From Gossypium raimondii (lineage: Eukaryota; Streptophyta; Magnoliopsida; Malvales; Malvaceae): 64,000 nt of DNA. Location: the NCBI RefSeq assembly GCF_025698545.1, contig NC_068576.1, positions 53,788,390 to 53,852,389 on the forward strand, in the 5' to 3' direction. Each line of letters begins with the position of its first letter. Position 1 is the stretch's first letter. The position numbers were made by a program, and so were the translations under genes. Of the stretch, positions 47,738-59,985 are shown one piece after another. Below the pieces are notes generated by a model. The model was given only the letters and a program-made list of their open reading frames with translations. It ran no database searches and was not told the DNA's origin.

Positions 47738-50700
47738 TTTTTTTTTTTTAGAGTAAATAAAGAAAACTCTATGCCTCCTCTCCTTGGTCACCCCCAGCTT
47801 ATCTGCAAGTAAGGTCATATGCACACCATCTGCAGCTCGTGTAACACTGGTTCTCTCCCATCAAACACCTTAGCCAACAGGTCTGCCACATAGTTGGCTT
47901 CACGGAAGATATGGAGTAAAATTCCCTGATTCTCCGAGTTAGCGGATCATTGGTAGTGCCAACCGGAGCCTTGATAATTCCATCAACTGCAATCTTGCTC
48001 TCCCTCTCGAGAATTACTTGCTTGTATCCTCTCTTCCATGCCATGTGAAGCCCGTCATGAATCTCCCAAAGCTCCGCCCGAACGGCCGAGCATCCACCAA
48101 ACTTCCTGCAATAGCCCGCTATCAAGTCCCCATTGTTGTTCCTTAACAACCCTGCAGAAGAAGACAGTTGCCCACTAGAAAGATTCGCCCCATCTGAATT
48201 AATCTTCAACCACCCTGGGGGTGGAGGCTTCCAACCGAAATGCACCCACTGTAATCTTCAGAACCATATTACTCTTTACAGTTTTGTGCCCAACAAATGC
48301 TTCGACTAGCGACCTCCTCTAGTGAAGAATTTGAATCCTGAAAAATCAAACTGTTCCTCTGTTTCTAGATATTCCAGCAAGCTGTAGCGAAAAGAGTAAT
48401 CCAAGGAGCACCAATATATGCTAGTTCATTTGAATTTTTCAGATTAACAACCAACCATTCAAATACAACAAGGGAAAATAATTGCGTCTGATTTGAATGA
48501 GAAACAGTTCGCTGTCATACCTGATTGGCAAAAGAACAATCACGTATAACATGTAGAGCTCTTTCGGATACCGACCCACACAACAGGAAACATCCATAGC
48601 AATCCCTCTCTTGCATCTCTCAGCATTACAGAGTATCCTCTCCTTAGCAACCAATCAGAGGAAATTTTTCACTCTTCGGAGGCAATTTAACTGCTGCAGG
48701 ATTGACCAAAAGATATCTTTAGATTACTTAATCGGTCGTAAGCATCCGAAACAGAAGAACGCTCATCCTTCTTCCACCTCCAGCTAATGCGATCATCCCC
48801 ATCTGTCACTTTGGGTGGCAGAATACTAGCAACCCGAGACAGCAGAGAGTGATCCAACCATAAAGAAAGTTTGTGCCATGCCCAGTTACCATCCAAATCT
48901 ACCATCTCATTTGCCATAGTGCGCTTGTCGACCCCAATTAAGTTTGTAAAGAGCTCCTATAGTGGGCCTATATCATTAATCCAACGGTCAGTCCAGAACT
49001 TAACAGATTTGCCATCACCAATTAACCAAACGACATTGCACCTGACCTTCTCCCAGACTTAAGTGAATGACCTCCAAACAAAGGGCCATCTTTCTACCAT
49101 TATTCATAGTCCCCCAAATAAACTATCTAGCCATTTTTTCAATATGTGTACACACTCTAGACGGAATCATAGAAATTTGCATAAAATAGTTCGGAATGGA
49201 AGTAGTAACGATTTCACCAAAGTAACACGATTGGCCATTGAGAGCGCCCTAACATCCCAACCACTCAAGCGACTCTTAACTTCGTCAAGCAAAAAGGCGT
49301 AGGTGCTAGAACAGATTTGTGGGAGAGAGGAATACCAAGATATTTACCCTAGTCCTCCACTTGTTTAAAGCCCAATATCGATTTCATCTCCTGTCTTACT
49401 TCACTGCTAGTCCTTGAGAATTAGGTGAACTAATCGAGAATTCCTTTCAAGTTAAGGGCTAGTAATCCGTCAGCTTCACAAAGCAACACTAAATCATCAG
49501 AAAAAAATAAATGCGACAGCCGCGGTCCATCCTTGGCAAGTTTAATTGGCTTTCATGTGTTTTCATTCACCTCTTTCACAATATCATGCCCAAGTCTCTC
49601 CATTCCAAAAACGAATAGATAAGGTAAGAGAGGTTCACCTTGGCGAATACCGCTAGATAGCTTAAATTCTTCAATCAAACTACCTTGCATAGAGTTCGAA
49701 GAGACACAATGCATTATAAATCTTACCAAATGACATGATAGTCCTATCTCGTATGAAGAATACTCCAAAAAATCTCATTGGATTCTATCATATGCCTTCT
49801 GCAAGTGCACCTTGATGGCCATCCAACCTTTTTTACTCTTCCTTGTCCTCATAGAGTGAACCACCTCCTGAGCTATTAAAATATTGTCAGATGTCCTTGC
49901 AATGAAACTCACTTGGTTAGGACCAATAAGTTTAGGCATGATGTGCTTAAGTCTTCGAAATGAGGACAATCAGGGTTTTGTTTATAGAAGCTTCAATATC
50001 AGTCCCACTAAATACAACTTTCACAAAATCACGCACAGCTTCACTAACGATCCCCACTCAATTGAAAGAAATGAGCATGCAAGCCATCGACCCCAGGAAC
50101 CTTGAAAGGTGCCATTTCGAATAACGCATATTAAATCTCCTCTTATGTAATCTCGGCCAAAAGAAAATCCAAATCTTGTTAGCATAAAAATGGAAAACAC
50201 TTACAAATAGGAAAATCACCATTCACAACGCTATTCGAATACAAATCATGGAAAAATCGATTAGCTTCCTCTTGAAGGACCTCATCATCAAAGCACCATT
50301 CCTCACCTTGTACCTTCAAAACACATATTTTATTATGACTTCGCCAGGCCATCGCTCTCTTATGAAATATGATGTATTACGATCCCCATGGAGTAGCCAA
50401 TCTGATCTAGATTTCTAACGCTTAAAGAGCTCCTCAGGGTCTAAAGTATTCTCCAGTTCTCTCCTAAGTTTAGATTCCAGATTAACCAACTTCGTAGAAT
50501 AGCAACGTTTACGAGCAGCTTGGTTCCCTTTTAGACGTCCAACAACTAACCTCTTGTGTTTTTTACCTATTATTCCAAAGGGGTCCCGATTCCACACTTT
50601 AACCTCCTTAGTAAAACTAGCAATCAAATGCGTCAAGCAGCCCAGCCTACTCCAATGACGAGCTCCAAGTCTTTGAAACTATCGTGGGTCTCCCAACCAG

Positions 50701-50770
50701 CAAAATACCGAAAAGGTCGAATCCAGCTATTACTTAACAAGTGGCCCACCGATACTAACAACGCGTAGTG
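47738..50770 (-). mobile_element. L1-type LINE, 5'-truncated and decayed
   Basis: About 3 kb on the minus strand ending at a T12 tract (47738-47749), i.e. a poly(A) tail on the element strand. From 5' to 3' it shows the pre-RT region (VKVWNRDPFGIIGKKHKRL near 50550), RT blocks (LIGPNQVSFIARTSDNILIAQ near 49900, GIRQGEPLLPYLFVFGMERL near 49620, catalytic FFSDDL near 49490), and a C-terminal RNase H domain at about 47830-48235 (WLKINSDGAN, VRAELWEIHDGL). The apurinic endonuclease domain is missing. Many stops and frame changes are present, so it is a dead copy. It is distinct from, and better covered than, the LINE fragment at 3075-9000. Confidence 0.88.
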
Positions 50771-51934
50771 TCTGACGACCTGATTTTATTCAGCGCCAGA
50801 AACTTCAATTTTGAAATCCAACTCTGCAAAATGAGTTGATTGAAAATTTAGTTAAAATAATTATGTGTTCAGTAGGAAATAATAATATTAATATACCGAG
50901 TGATTAAATTGATTAAGCTATTAAATTACAAAGTGACGAAAATTATAGTGAGATTTAATTGAAGAGAATTGAAAGTCTTTAATATGCAATTTTATCAAGG
51001 ACTATGAAAAATTAAACCAATTATAATTCGTAGAAATGTTTTCGTATGATTATATCATCAAAGTCCATTATCCATCATTAAACCATATTTTTAACTAATA
51101 AATTAAAGTTTAATTAATGTTAAATTAACTAAGTACATATTTATAATATGATAAGTGGGAGAGTGGAGAGGTGACCATTATCCTCATCCTTTCACCACTG
51201 GAACCAAAGAAAGGAAAGAAATAAAGAAATTGAAAGTTTTCCAAGCTTTTTTTGTCTATTCAAAATTCACAAGTTAACGATGAGATCGCGACATCGAGGA
51301 TCAAAGGCGAAAACAGGCAACAGGCTACGAACTCGATTTGTGCTCTTATAATTTGACTTTGATTTATATTTTATTAAATAACTAAATATAATCGAACAAT
51401 AATGATGTCAAACAAGAATCAAAGTACGAACTCAATTCCTTAATTTGTTCAAATTACGCTAACATATGTATATAACTGTTTGCATTGTGATCAGGTGATG
51501 CTATTTATATTGAAATATTATTTGATAAATGTGTTGATTATGGTATCATGTTATTTGAGTTATAATATGATTTAATGCGGCTTAGATATGTCGATATATA
51601 TAAATATATTCAGGGTTTAGAGACTATGATCTGACCATCCATTTGATGTTATGCCACCCCCCATATGGGCAATTGATAACACATATCAACTATTTTCAGC
51701 AGCAATAGTTTTAGTGTAGTTCATTAAAGGATAGGTTGTATAAGGATATATGAACTAATGGGAATGGTAGATGTACTGGAAACTAACAAAGGGCATAAGC
51801 CCTATATTACAAAGTTAGAGAAACCGGGGAGAAATCCGGTCGGTCAATCGACAACTCTTGCCGAATTAGTCTTTTTTCTAATCTAAGGTTAGAGCGCTAA
51901 AATATGTATGTCCTACATACAATGATGAAAACAT
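50771..51934. other. Intergenic / unclassified repeat-like DNA
   Basis: No coding frame. The part at about 51150-51480 has the feel of a decayed LTR or leader sequence, but neither termini nor a target duplication could be found. The part next to 51935 must contain the 3' UTR of the AFR-like gene. Confidence 0.35.
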
Positions 51935-53294
51935 TCATAGTTGCTCACTCTGCGCGTCGTCAGTTTTCAGTCTCTTAGCAGCGGTGATGAATTCCGAGAT
52001 CACCTTAACCTCATTTAGCGCTGGCTGTATCGAAAGAAAGGATGTTAGATTCAACGAAAGCCGTGAAAATACGGCACATTTGTATGTGCGCATGAGCCTC
52101 TTAACAGAGAAGAGAACTGACCTGTGACACAAAATGCCGCTGCACCGTATTAAGTATTTGTTCCCTTGGTGAATAACCATTGATGCTTCCCTTCAAATAA
52201 AGATAAAAGAACCCCATGAATTCGATGAATTCGATGAATTCGATAAATATAATAATTCATTGAAGGCGAGAGTTAGTAGGGACCGACAAGTTTGAAGTGC
52301 CTGCAATATCTTCGCAAGGAGTCAGTGTCGAGTCTTGCCAAATTTACCTTCAAAATTAGGAACACATGATACAAGTATATTTAGAATCATAAAACAATGG
52401 CATAGATGATACATACTGCAAATTTTGGCTTATACTAACCGATTGTGTTGCATGAATAATGGATTGAACATCTCTGTAACCTGTACGATTCGTTGATTTC
52501 ATGGATGCAGATGGCAGCCATGGTTTTGTATTTCGAACTCTGGGTTTGGCAGGCCTGTGGAACTCAATGTTACTAGCTGTCCAAAAGCAAAAAAAAAAAA
52601 ACATGAAGGGGCATGATCTGTTAACATGAAAAAACAAAACAGAAGGTTAAGAACATTCGTTTGACTTACGGAAATCGCGGTCCTTCTCGCCAATGTCCGA
52701 TCCACTGCTCGAGTTATCAAAATCAGGATCATCATCTACTTCATTCCCTGTAGGATGTTCCAACACACTCAATGCATTCCTCTGAAGCTTAACTTCAACC
52801 CCATTCTTCAAAACCTTGAAAATGGTCACAAAACAAGATTCTTCAATCACATATATAAACAATATTATTAAGGAAACAACATCATAAACACAACAAAGTT
52901 GATGTCTGGTCCATCCTGTCGGACTAAAAGCTATAGAAAACTAATCAAAAGTTAAAGCTACAAAAATCAGTGTGCAAAACAACTTAATCATTGATATATA
53001 TTGACTATGGAGAGAATTTGCATCAAATAGTGGAATTTAAAAGGGAAAAAAAAAGAGAAGAGACTATAATAATGATAAATGAAAGTAAAGCTGAAAATAT
53101 ACCAGCCAGTGCCAACCACCTAGGCCCACAGCTTTCTTGACCACGCCTTGCAAGCCAACCAATACAGATTTTGTTCTATTATTTCCCGTGACAATAACTT
53201 TTGTGTGTCTCGGAAGAACCGAAAGCTCTTCATCGCCGCTTTCTTCCCTGAACGGCGACAGAACCCGAGAAGAACACAGTTCATGCTCCAACAT
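51935..53294 (-). CDS. SAP30-like histone-deacetylase-complex subunit (AFR1/AFR2-type)
   Basis: Six exons: 53294-53103, 52814-52670, 52576-52440, 52347-52288, 52190-52122 and 52024-51935, giving 230 aa. The start is the ATG at 53294; the frame is open about 8 codons further up but has no ATG there. Residues about 29-85 form a conserved module (ELSVLPRHTKVIVTGNN, GLQGVVKKAVGLGGWHWL, KNGVEVKLQRNALSVLE). After an acidic, Ser-rich linker the C-terminal part (about 159-222) is the SAP30 Sin3-binding region (VNLARLDTDSLRRYCRHFKL, SPREQILNTVQRHFVSQ, EFITAAKRLKT). This is the layout of Arabidopsis AFR1/AFR2, which act in Sin3-HDAC repressor complexes and modulate FT expression. Compared with the remembered consensus LWRYWRHF, this copy has LRRYCRHF and is slightly shorter after it, so it may be a diverged paralogue. 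Confidence 0.85.
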
Positions 53295-54560
53295 TTTTGT
53301 TAATAATTGTCGAGACAAAGCTAACTTAGAGGAATAAGCAGCTGACTTTAGCTAATCAAAAACCCCATCAGCTCCATCAGTTTCCACGTTTGTTTTTGTT
53401 TTATTAATGGAAGATTCTGAGTCTTAGGTTATGATTCTGTAAAAAAGGACAAGGTTTTTTTTAATGAAGTACAGAGAGAATCGTAAAGATTAACTAAATA
53501 GAAGCCAGAGAAGAGAAAGGTTGATCACTGACACGAATATTTAGAGGAAGAAATGAATGCGGGTTTTGTCTTCAGAGAAACCGATCACTGGTTCACGAGA
53601 CTTTAATTGATCTCAATAAATGAACTCCCACGAAAAAGAAGACGATGCTAATGCTATCTCATCATTAAGCTTCCGCTCATATCACCTGAAACAAGCAGAA
53701 ATGGATTAAAACTTAAAACCCTTTTTTGTATTAAGAACTTTAAAGTTGAAAACAATCCAATTTGCAATATATTAGTCACCAACCCATGGTGGGAAAAAAT
53801 AACTTTTTAAAAAGCTGGATTATAAATATCAATAGCCAAGAAAAAGTAGACCAATGAAGACAATTACGTTTGGTTGCTTAGAAATTTTAACTATAGAACA
53901 AAAACTTAAAAAAAAAAAAACACTCATGAACCATTTAAAGGAAGCATCAGAAAAAAAAAACTGGTTACATTCTAAAACCCTCCATTAATCTAAGAAGAAA
54001 AGAGATAGATAGAACAGAAGAAGATGTAAGATTCTCTTGGCCGCATTTTCTTTGAGGAAACTTTAGTAAAACAAAAGTTGAAAAAGGTCAGAATTTTGGC
54101 ATTTAAAAAGAAAAAGAACGCTATTAGTCACTTTCAGCGTTATGCTCAAATTCAATAAACAAAACAGCTAAAACCCAAGTGAGAATTAAGAAGCTATTTG
54201 GTATACAATCCATTAAAACATAAAGCCTAAAAGGCTATTTTATAAAAGAATCTTGCATGGAATAAAAGAAACCCCAAAATTAGAAGAAAAAAAATTCTGA
54301 TGGTACCTGAAGAACACGATAAAAATGCAAAACGATTCAAAAGAAAGAAGAAAAACACAGTACAAAACAAGGAATGTGTTTTACGGGTCGGGGATACTGG
54401 ATTTCGGGTTCAGAAAATTGGGTTTGTAAGCATTTCTTTCTAATAAAAATAAAAAGAGGGGGAAAGAAAAACGCCTATTAGTTGAGCAAAGAGAGAAACT
54501 GTAAACGCAGAGGTTTTCGAGAGAAAAGAAAAGTTTGAATCGAAAAATGGGAAAGGGGGA
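53295..54560 (-). other. 5' UTR/promoter region of the AFR-like gene
   Basis: On the minus strand this region has donor-like sites (TTCAGGTGATATG near 53689, TTCAGGTACC near 54306) and pyrimidine-rich stretches, consistent with one or two leader introns and a leader exon near 54310-54560. No protein-coding frame is convincing on either strand; the plus-strand open frame at 54535-54945 has no domain. Confidence 0.4.
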
Positions 54561-55039
54561 GAGAGAAAGCACAGTGAATGCTTATCAACTGCCATGGGAA
54601 ACGACCTGCCATGGTGTCGTACGGTCGGTCCTTTCGTTTTCCTTTTGTAACCGGGCAATGCAATACGCCATTGAGTTTTATTATGTTGAAAATGGCTCGG
54701 CTAACGGCTATAATGAGCGGAGTGGCGGTATTCAATGGATGTGGGACCCAGAGGGATATGGAAGTGATAGTGTGGGTCCCATTGGATTTATTTGTTTGGT
54801 GAGGAAATTGTTTTGCATGGTTCCTATTCTTACCTACGCACTCTCCCGCACACGAATTCTTCATGACTGCGTTAAATGTTGTGGTGTGTCGCCATACCCC
54901 CTAAGCTTAAATCCCTTAATTTTGTTCCTAACTTCATTAGTTTGAATTTCTATTTTAGGTTAAATTCTGCTATTATTTTTTTTTGTAAACTTTTGTTATT
55001 ACACCTCGTATTTTCTTTTATACTTTAATTTTGTCATTT

Positions 55040-56260
55040 TTGGTCTTTGTATTATTTTGAAATTTGATATATCAAATATATTATCGCGTGTAATGCTATG
55101 TCTGTTTGTTGTTTTCATATATTACTCACAAAAAATTAGCTAATGGATTTAACAACGGTAATTAAAACTAAAATTTTGAAATTCAAAAATTATAGTCACT
55201 GAGAATGATCTAATATGCAAATGCGGACTAAATCATAACTTTAATCAAAATATAGGACTGATGACATAATTTAACCATACGGATTTAATTGTTACCATTG
55301 AATCAATACTAAAATTTCGAAATTCGAAAAGTAAACGAGCTAAAATTAAAGTACATGTACAAAATTTACAATTTACGCAAAGTACGGGTCTAATTACAAA
55401 ATTTGACCCTTTTATATTTTATGAAGATTATGAATTTAGTATTTATATTTTAATTTGATCAATTTTAATTTTTATTCTTTAAGAATTTATAGTCCTCGAC
55501 AAATCTTAACCATTGAATTCATTTTGTTTGATAAAGTGTTGAAGAAAAATCAATCAACTGTGAATTAATATTTTCATAACTTAATTTTTCAAAAGCGTTT
55601 GATAACCCACAATGAAACCTATTGGATAGATTTTTTGCTACAAAAAAAAGTGTATATAATGATAAGTAGATAGGGACCTATGTATCACTTAAATAGAGAG
55701 TAAATTTAATGGTATTTTATTTTATTTTATTTCATTTATGATTATATTATTCTCTGTCAAAATTTTAGTTGTATTTAGTGTTTAATTTTAAATAAAACAC
55801 CAAACATATTTTATAACTTAAATTCAATATTTAATTTTTTAGTACTTATTTTTAACACTTAATTTTTCAGTTTATCAAGCATGGCCTAAGTTATGATATT
55901 TTCAAAATCTATTATGCGAACATATTATCATATGTGTAATGTCATGTCAACTTGTTATTTTTACATATTACTCACTAAAGATTCATGTAATAGATTAACG
56001 ATTATCATTTACATCGATCTTGAAATTTTAGAATTTGAAAAGTATAAGGACATAGAGAGATCCAATTGGAGTATGTGGGCTAAATTTGCAATTGTATATA
56101 TAGTATAGGTCCAATAATTAAATTTGACCAAATGGATTTAACTCCCATGGTTTCAGTTGGGATCAAAATTCTAGAATTTGAAGAATATAGGGACTAAAAT
56201 TTATCAAAGAAAAATACAAGGATTAAATCCACGACTTTTGTAAAGTACATGGACTAATAC
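55040..56260 (+). repeat. Two diverged direct copies of an about 350-bp repeat
   Basis: Copy 1 (about 55040-55410) and copy 2 (about 55880-56260) share ordered blocks: TGTAATGxxATGTC..., TATTACTCAC, then a repeated 'GAAATT(C/T)xxAAAAxTAxxGAC' theme, then ATTTGACCxxxxGGATTTAA. Identity is low, so they are old. The MITE at 55524-55881 lies between them. Confidence 0.45.
55524..55881. repeat. MITE-like element, copy B (TTTGATAAA termini)
   Basis: Same family as 38277-38597. It starts TTGTTTGATAAA, ends TTTATCAAGCA, and shares internal blocks (AATCAACTGTGAATTAATAT, TTTATTTCATTTATGATTAT, CACCAAACATATTTTATAAC). Both copies lie in the same orientation. Confidence 0.55.
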
Positions 56261-56520
56261 TGAAACTTAACTTAAATTTTATTTATTTTAATTTAATTAT
56301 GAAAATTAATCATTTAAACTCATCCAGTTTCTACTTGAATGGATTCGAGTATGAAATTGATACAATTTTAAAATATTCAAAATTAGAGAAACCCCGAATT
56401 TGAAGTATTTCAAACTTAAAATAATTTAGACAAATAACTATAAATTACTTGAATGCGTAATAATCTAATTCTAAAACCCAAATGACTTAATTCAAACATT
56501 GAGTATTTTATTAAAAAAAT

Positions 56521-57039
56521 GGGTAAAGTACAAAAATACATTTTAATCATTTATGTTTGAAGTGTTACGTTTTAATCACTTATGTTATTGTTTTGTTACG
56601 AAGTGATCACTCTGCTGTTAAGCTTTGTTACCTCCCTAGCGACTATCCTACGTGGCAATCCAAATAGGTTTTAAATGCCAACTTTGATGTCTAACTGAGA
56701 TGAGAATAGTTTTCAAATCAAAATGGAAAAGAAAACTAAAAGAAAAATGAGACGAATGGTTTTTCTTCAGTTTAAAGTGTAATTAATTTAAAATTTTCGA
56801 TTAATTAAATTTATTTAATTAAAAACCTATTCTCGTCCCAGTTTGACATTCAAGTTGGCACTTAAAACTCATTCGGATTGCCACGTATGATTGCAGTTAA
56901 TGAGTTAACGGAGCTTAACGACAGAGTGACCACTTCGTAACAAAACGATAACGTAAGTGACTAAAACGTAAGATTTCAAACATAAGTGATTAAAATGTAA
57001 TATGAGGCAAACAAAAGTGACTATTTTTGTAGTTTATCA
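56521..57039. mobile_element. MULE-type MITE with long inverted repeats
   Basis: 519 bp with long terminal inverted repeats (roughly 200 bp each). Both arms contain AATCACTTATGTTTGAA, GTTTTGTTACGAAGTG, ACGTGGCAATCC and ATGCCAAC/GTGCCAAC blocks. The flanking 9-bp sequence TAAAAAAAT is identical on both sides (56512-56520 and 57040-57048). Long TIRs plus a 9-bp duplication are the Mutator-like (MULE) signature. There is no coding capacity. The duplication is low-complexity, so it is weaker evidence than its perfect match suggests. Confidence 0.8.
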
Positions 57040-57557
57040 TAAAAAAATTTAAATGAGAGAGAATGTGTCTATTTGTATAGTTGAGCTCCCCCAATTCAAT
57101 GGTACAATTTAAATTACATCGAGGCTAATATTAGAATCCATCTACAATATGCAAGTCCTAAGGGATTTAAACATTATACAATCTTATCCCTTAAGATTTA
57201 CAATATTCATCATGATAGCTCTACTTTACTAGAATGTTTCATTGGGCCATAAAAACTTCAAATAGATGGATTTTTTCGTATGTTACATGAATCAAACCAA
57301 TTCAAGTGGGTCAAATGAGTCTCATTTAATCAATTGATCTCAATGGGTTGTTCCATGTGCATCTGTCGCTGATATTGATCCGCGGTCTGTGACAAAAGTA
57401 CCTGCAAAGTCCTTTTATTACAAAGACTGAATCAAATTAGTCTTCGTACCATTAAATGTATCAATTTAATCCATGTATTGCTTAAAAAAATCAAATAAGA
57501 TAAATGAAGCTAGCATTTTATGTTTAAAAAATGATATGAAAATTATTATTTTTATTA

Positions 57558-57814
57558 GGGATGATGTCATATTTGCTACTTGTACTATTATAAAATATCC
57601 AATGTGGCACATCCACTTCCACAAATTGTCCATTGTGGTACATGTACTTCCATAAAATGTCACCATGGTACTTCTATATTGGACATTTTCAAAGTATAAG
57701 TGTCGCATTGGACATTTTATGAAAGTATATGTACCATGATATGACACATATTAATAGTTCAGGTATCACATTAGACGTTTTATGAAAGTACATGTACCAA
57801 TGCGAGATCATCCC
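57558..57814. mobile_element. Small fold-back MITE (GGGATGAT ends)
   Basis: 257 bp with inverted ends GGGATGATGTC / (reverse complement) GGGATGATCTC. Repeats of a CATTTTATGAAAGTA-CATGTACCA unit occur in both orientations inside. The flanking 9-mers TTTTTATTA and TTTTTATTT match at 8 of 9, suggesting a MULE-like target duplication. No coding sequence. Confidence 0.65.
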
Positions 57815-57823
57815 TTTTTATTT

Positions 57824-59383
57824 CAAACTAGATATTTTTTGCGTAACCATAAAAAGTTTTAAAATACAACTTTATTATACAATAAATGTTAATTCTATTC
57901 ATATTTGACATATTATTTAATTATTTTTAAAAATATAATAAAAATTAAATTTATTCATTTAAAATTAAATTGATCCAATCTCTATAATAATAAAAAAGTG
58001 TGTAAAGTATATTCACAAATTTAATTAACAAGTTTGTCCAAAAGTTGGATTTATTACATTTAGAAAAAACATTAAATTATTTTAAGAATTTTCAATTAAA
58101 TATAAACTAAAAAATATTTTTATTGAGAGGGTTTTGCATAATAATATTAAGCGATTTTAATTTGTTGGATATCTTTATTCCTAGAGTTGTTTACAAGACG
58201 TCCGACAGCGATTTTTAACGGCTAGGATTCAACTGATTATTCTGACAGTGGGCAACTTTGTCATTTAGTTTAGCACATCTAATATCCAAGCCGCCGATTT
58301 TGTTCCCATGCATAGCCAAGCCGATGACCGGTTGCTCCCGAAAAAGGAGAAGCATGTGAAGTACACGTGTTTGAGATCCAGCTGTCACATATTTATTAGG
58401 TACTATTACACCTGTACATACTTGTATAAATACCAGATTTTGGTTAAATACGTTCATAAATATATGTATATTTTTATTTTTATAATACTATTTAATTTTA
58501 CATAATTAGTGTGAATAATAATCACTAAAAGATAAATAAAATATTCTAAAATTTATTTTTGTATCATGATTAAAAATGAACAATGGAAAAATATTTATAT
58601 TATAAATACATTAAATAATAATGTTATTTTGGGTTCTAAAATAAACTACATATATATGTTATCACTGTTGAGTAATATTATTATTTAATATATTTTTGCT
58701 TTTGACCTTTAAAAAAGGAAAAGTAAAACTTTTTTGTAAGTCTCTTTTGATTGTTTTGTTATTCTTCATCGGCTCACAATGTGTCGTGGCATTATATGGT
58801 TGGTTTAAATTTCGTCAGGAATGGACATGAAGATAAAAATTCAAATATTACATTAGATATTTTTAAAATGAAGAAAATTTACCATTATCACTAAAATAAA
58901 TTAAGTTCGCTAAATAAATTTATCATCTAAAAATATATCAACTATAAAATTCAATTATTGAAATATAAAATAATTCCAGTATGACAATGATCTCATGTTC
59001 AAGCTTTAGTAAATGTACTTTAGTATTTTTTTATCTTTTATATATTTTTTGCATTCCTATAATTTTATAATTTTTTTTTTGCAATTTTTAAATATTTTAA
59101 AGGCTTTTAGAATGATGACGTCACAACAACGTAATTTGTATGACATGTGATAACATATAATTGATTATCTAGTTTTTTTAATATCCAAAGGACTAAACCG
59201 GGAGCGTTTGATATCATTAGGGATTGAAGTAGGTCAAAAATTACTTTAAGGATCAAAGCGGGAAAAAGAAATACTTCAAGGACTAAAATGTGTATTAAGC
59301 CAAAAAAAAAAAACCATAGGTATTAAAAATAAACAATATAAATATATAAGTACTTTCACTAATATAGAATATAAAAAAATATT
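57824..59383. other. AT-rich intergenic DNA, no gene seen
   Basis: Only weak frames and poly-T/A tracts. A short GC-richer patch at 58190-58390 contains no recognisable domain. Confidence 0.5.
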
Positions 59384-59985
59384 GTTGGGGAAGTCATACT
59401 TGCTTCAAGAAAAATCTTCGAAGTGTCTTTCGCTGGGAGTTGATAGACCTCTCGACGATAGAGGTATTGCGCATGGGGTGTCTATACTCAAATTTATCCT
59501 TGAGTTTTCTCTTTAGATTTCGCAAAGACCCTCGATATGTTCACAAAGTGGGAGCACCTCATCCACCAAGGAAATGTGAACACTTAACCGTGGTGGGAAA
59601 TATTTAATCGTGGTACCACTTGAGGAGGTGAGACTCGTTCTAAAAGAAGTATTCAAAATGTCATATGTTGGGAGCAAATGGACCTCTTAACGATGGAGGT
59701 ATTGTGCCTAGGGTATTTGTGCTCGATTTTATCTTTGAGTTTTGTTTCTCAACTTTGCGGAGAGTCCTTGATGGGTTCACAGAGTGAGAGTAGCTCGTCC
59801 ACCAAAGGAATGTGATCATTTGATCTTAGTAGAGTTTAAATTCGTGCCCTAAGAAGACAAAATTGGGAAACTAAACATAAGCAACCTACGCACAATACAT
59901 CTACTATTGAGAGGTCTATTGACTCCCGACAGACGATACTCCAAAAATTTTCACAAAAAATCCAACATTCCCTCAATAAATATAT
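59384..59985. repeat. Unfamiliar repeat: two direct copies plus one inverted partial copy
   Basis: Unit 1 (about 59396-59628) and unit 2 (about 59640-59860) are diverged tandem copies that share GACCTCT(C/T)(G/A)ACGAT, GAGGTATTG, TTGAGTTTT and CTC(A/G)TCCACCAA blocks. A third, partial copy lies inverted at about 59890-59970 (TTGAGAGGTCTATTGACTCC). The composite is bracketed by TGTTGGGG on the left and CCCTCAATA on the right. It has no coding capacity, and I do not recognise the family; a decayed LTR is possible. Confidence 0.55.

Noticed and set aside
51150-51900. Gypsy-type LTR
   Set aside because: Only a general resemblance in composition; no TG...CA ends, primer site or target duplication could be found.
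54535-54945. 136-codon plus-strand open frame upstream of the AFR-like gene
   Set aside because: No domain, no homologue recognised, and it overlaps the likely leader and promoter of the minus-strand gene.
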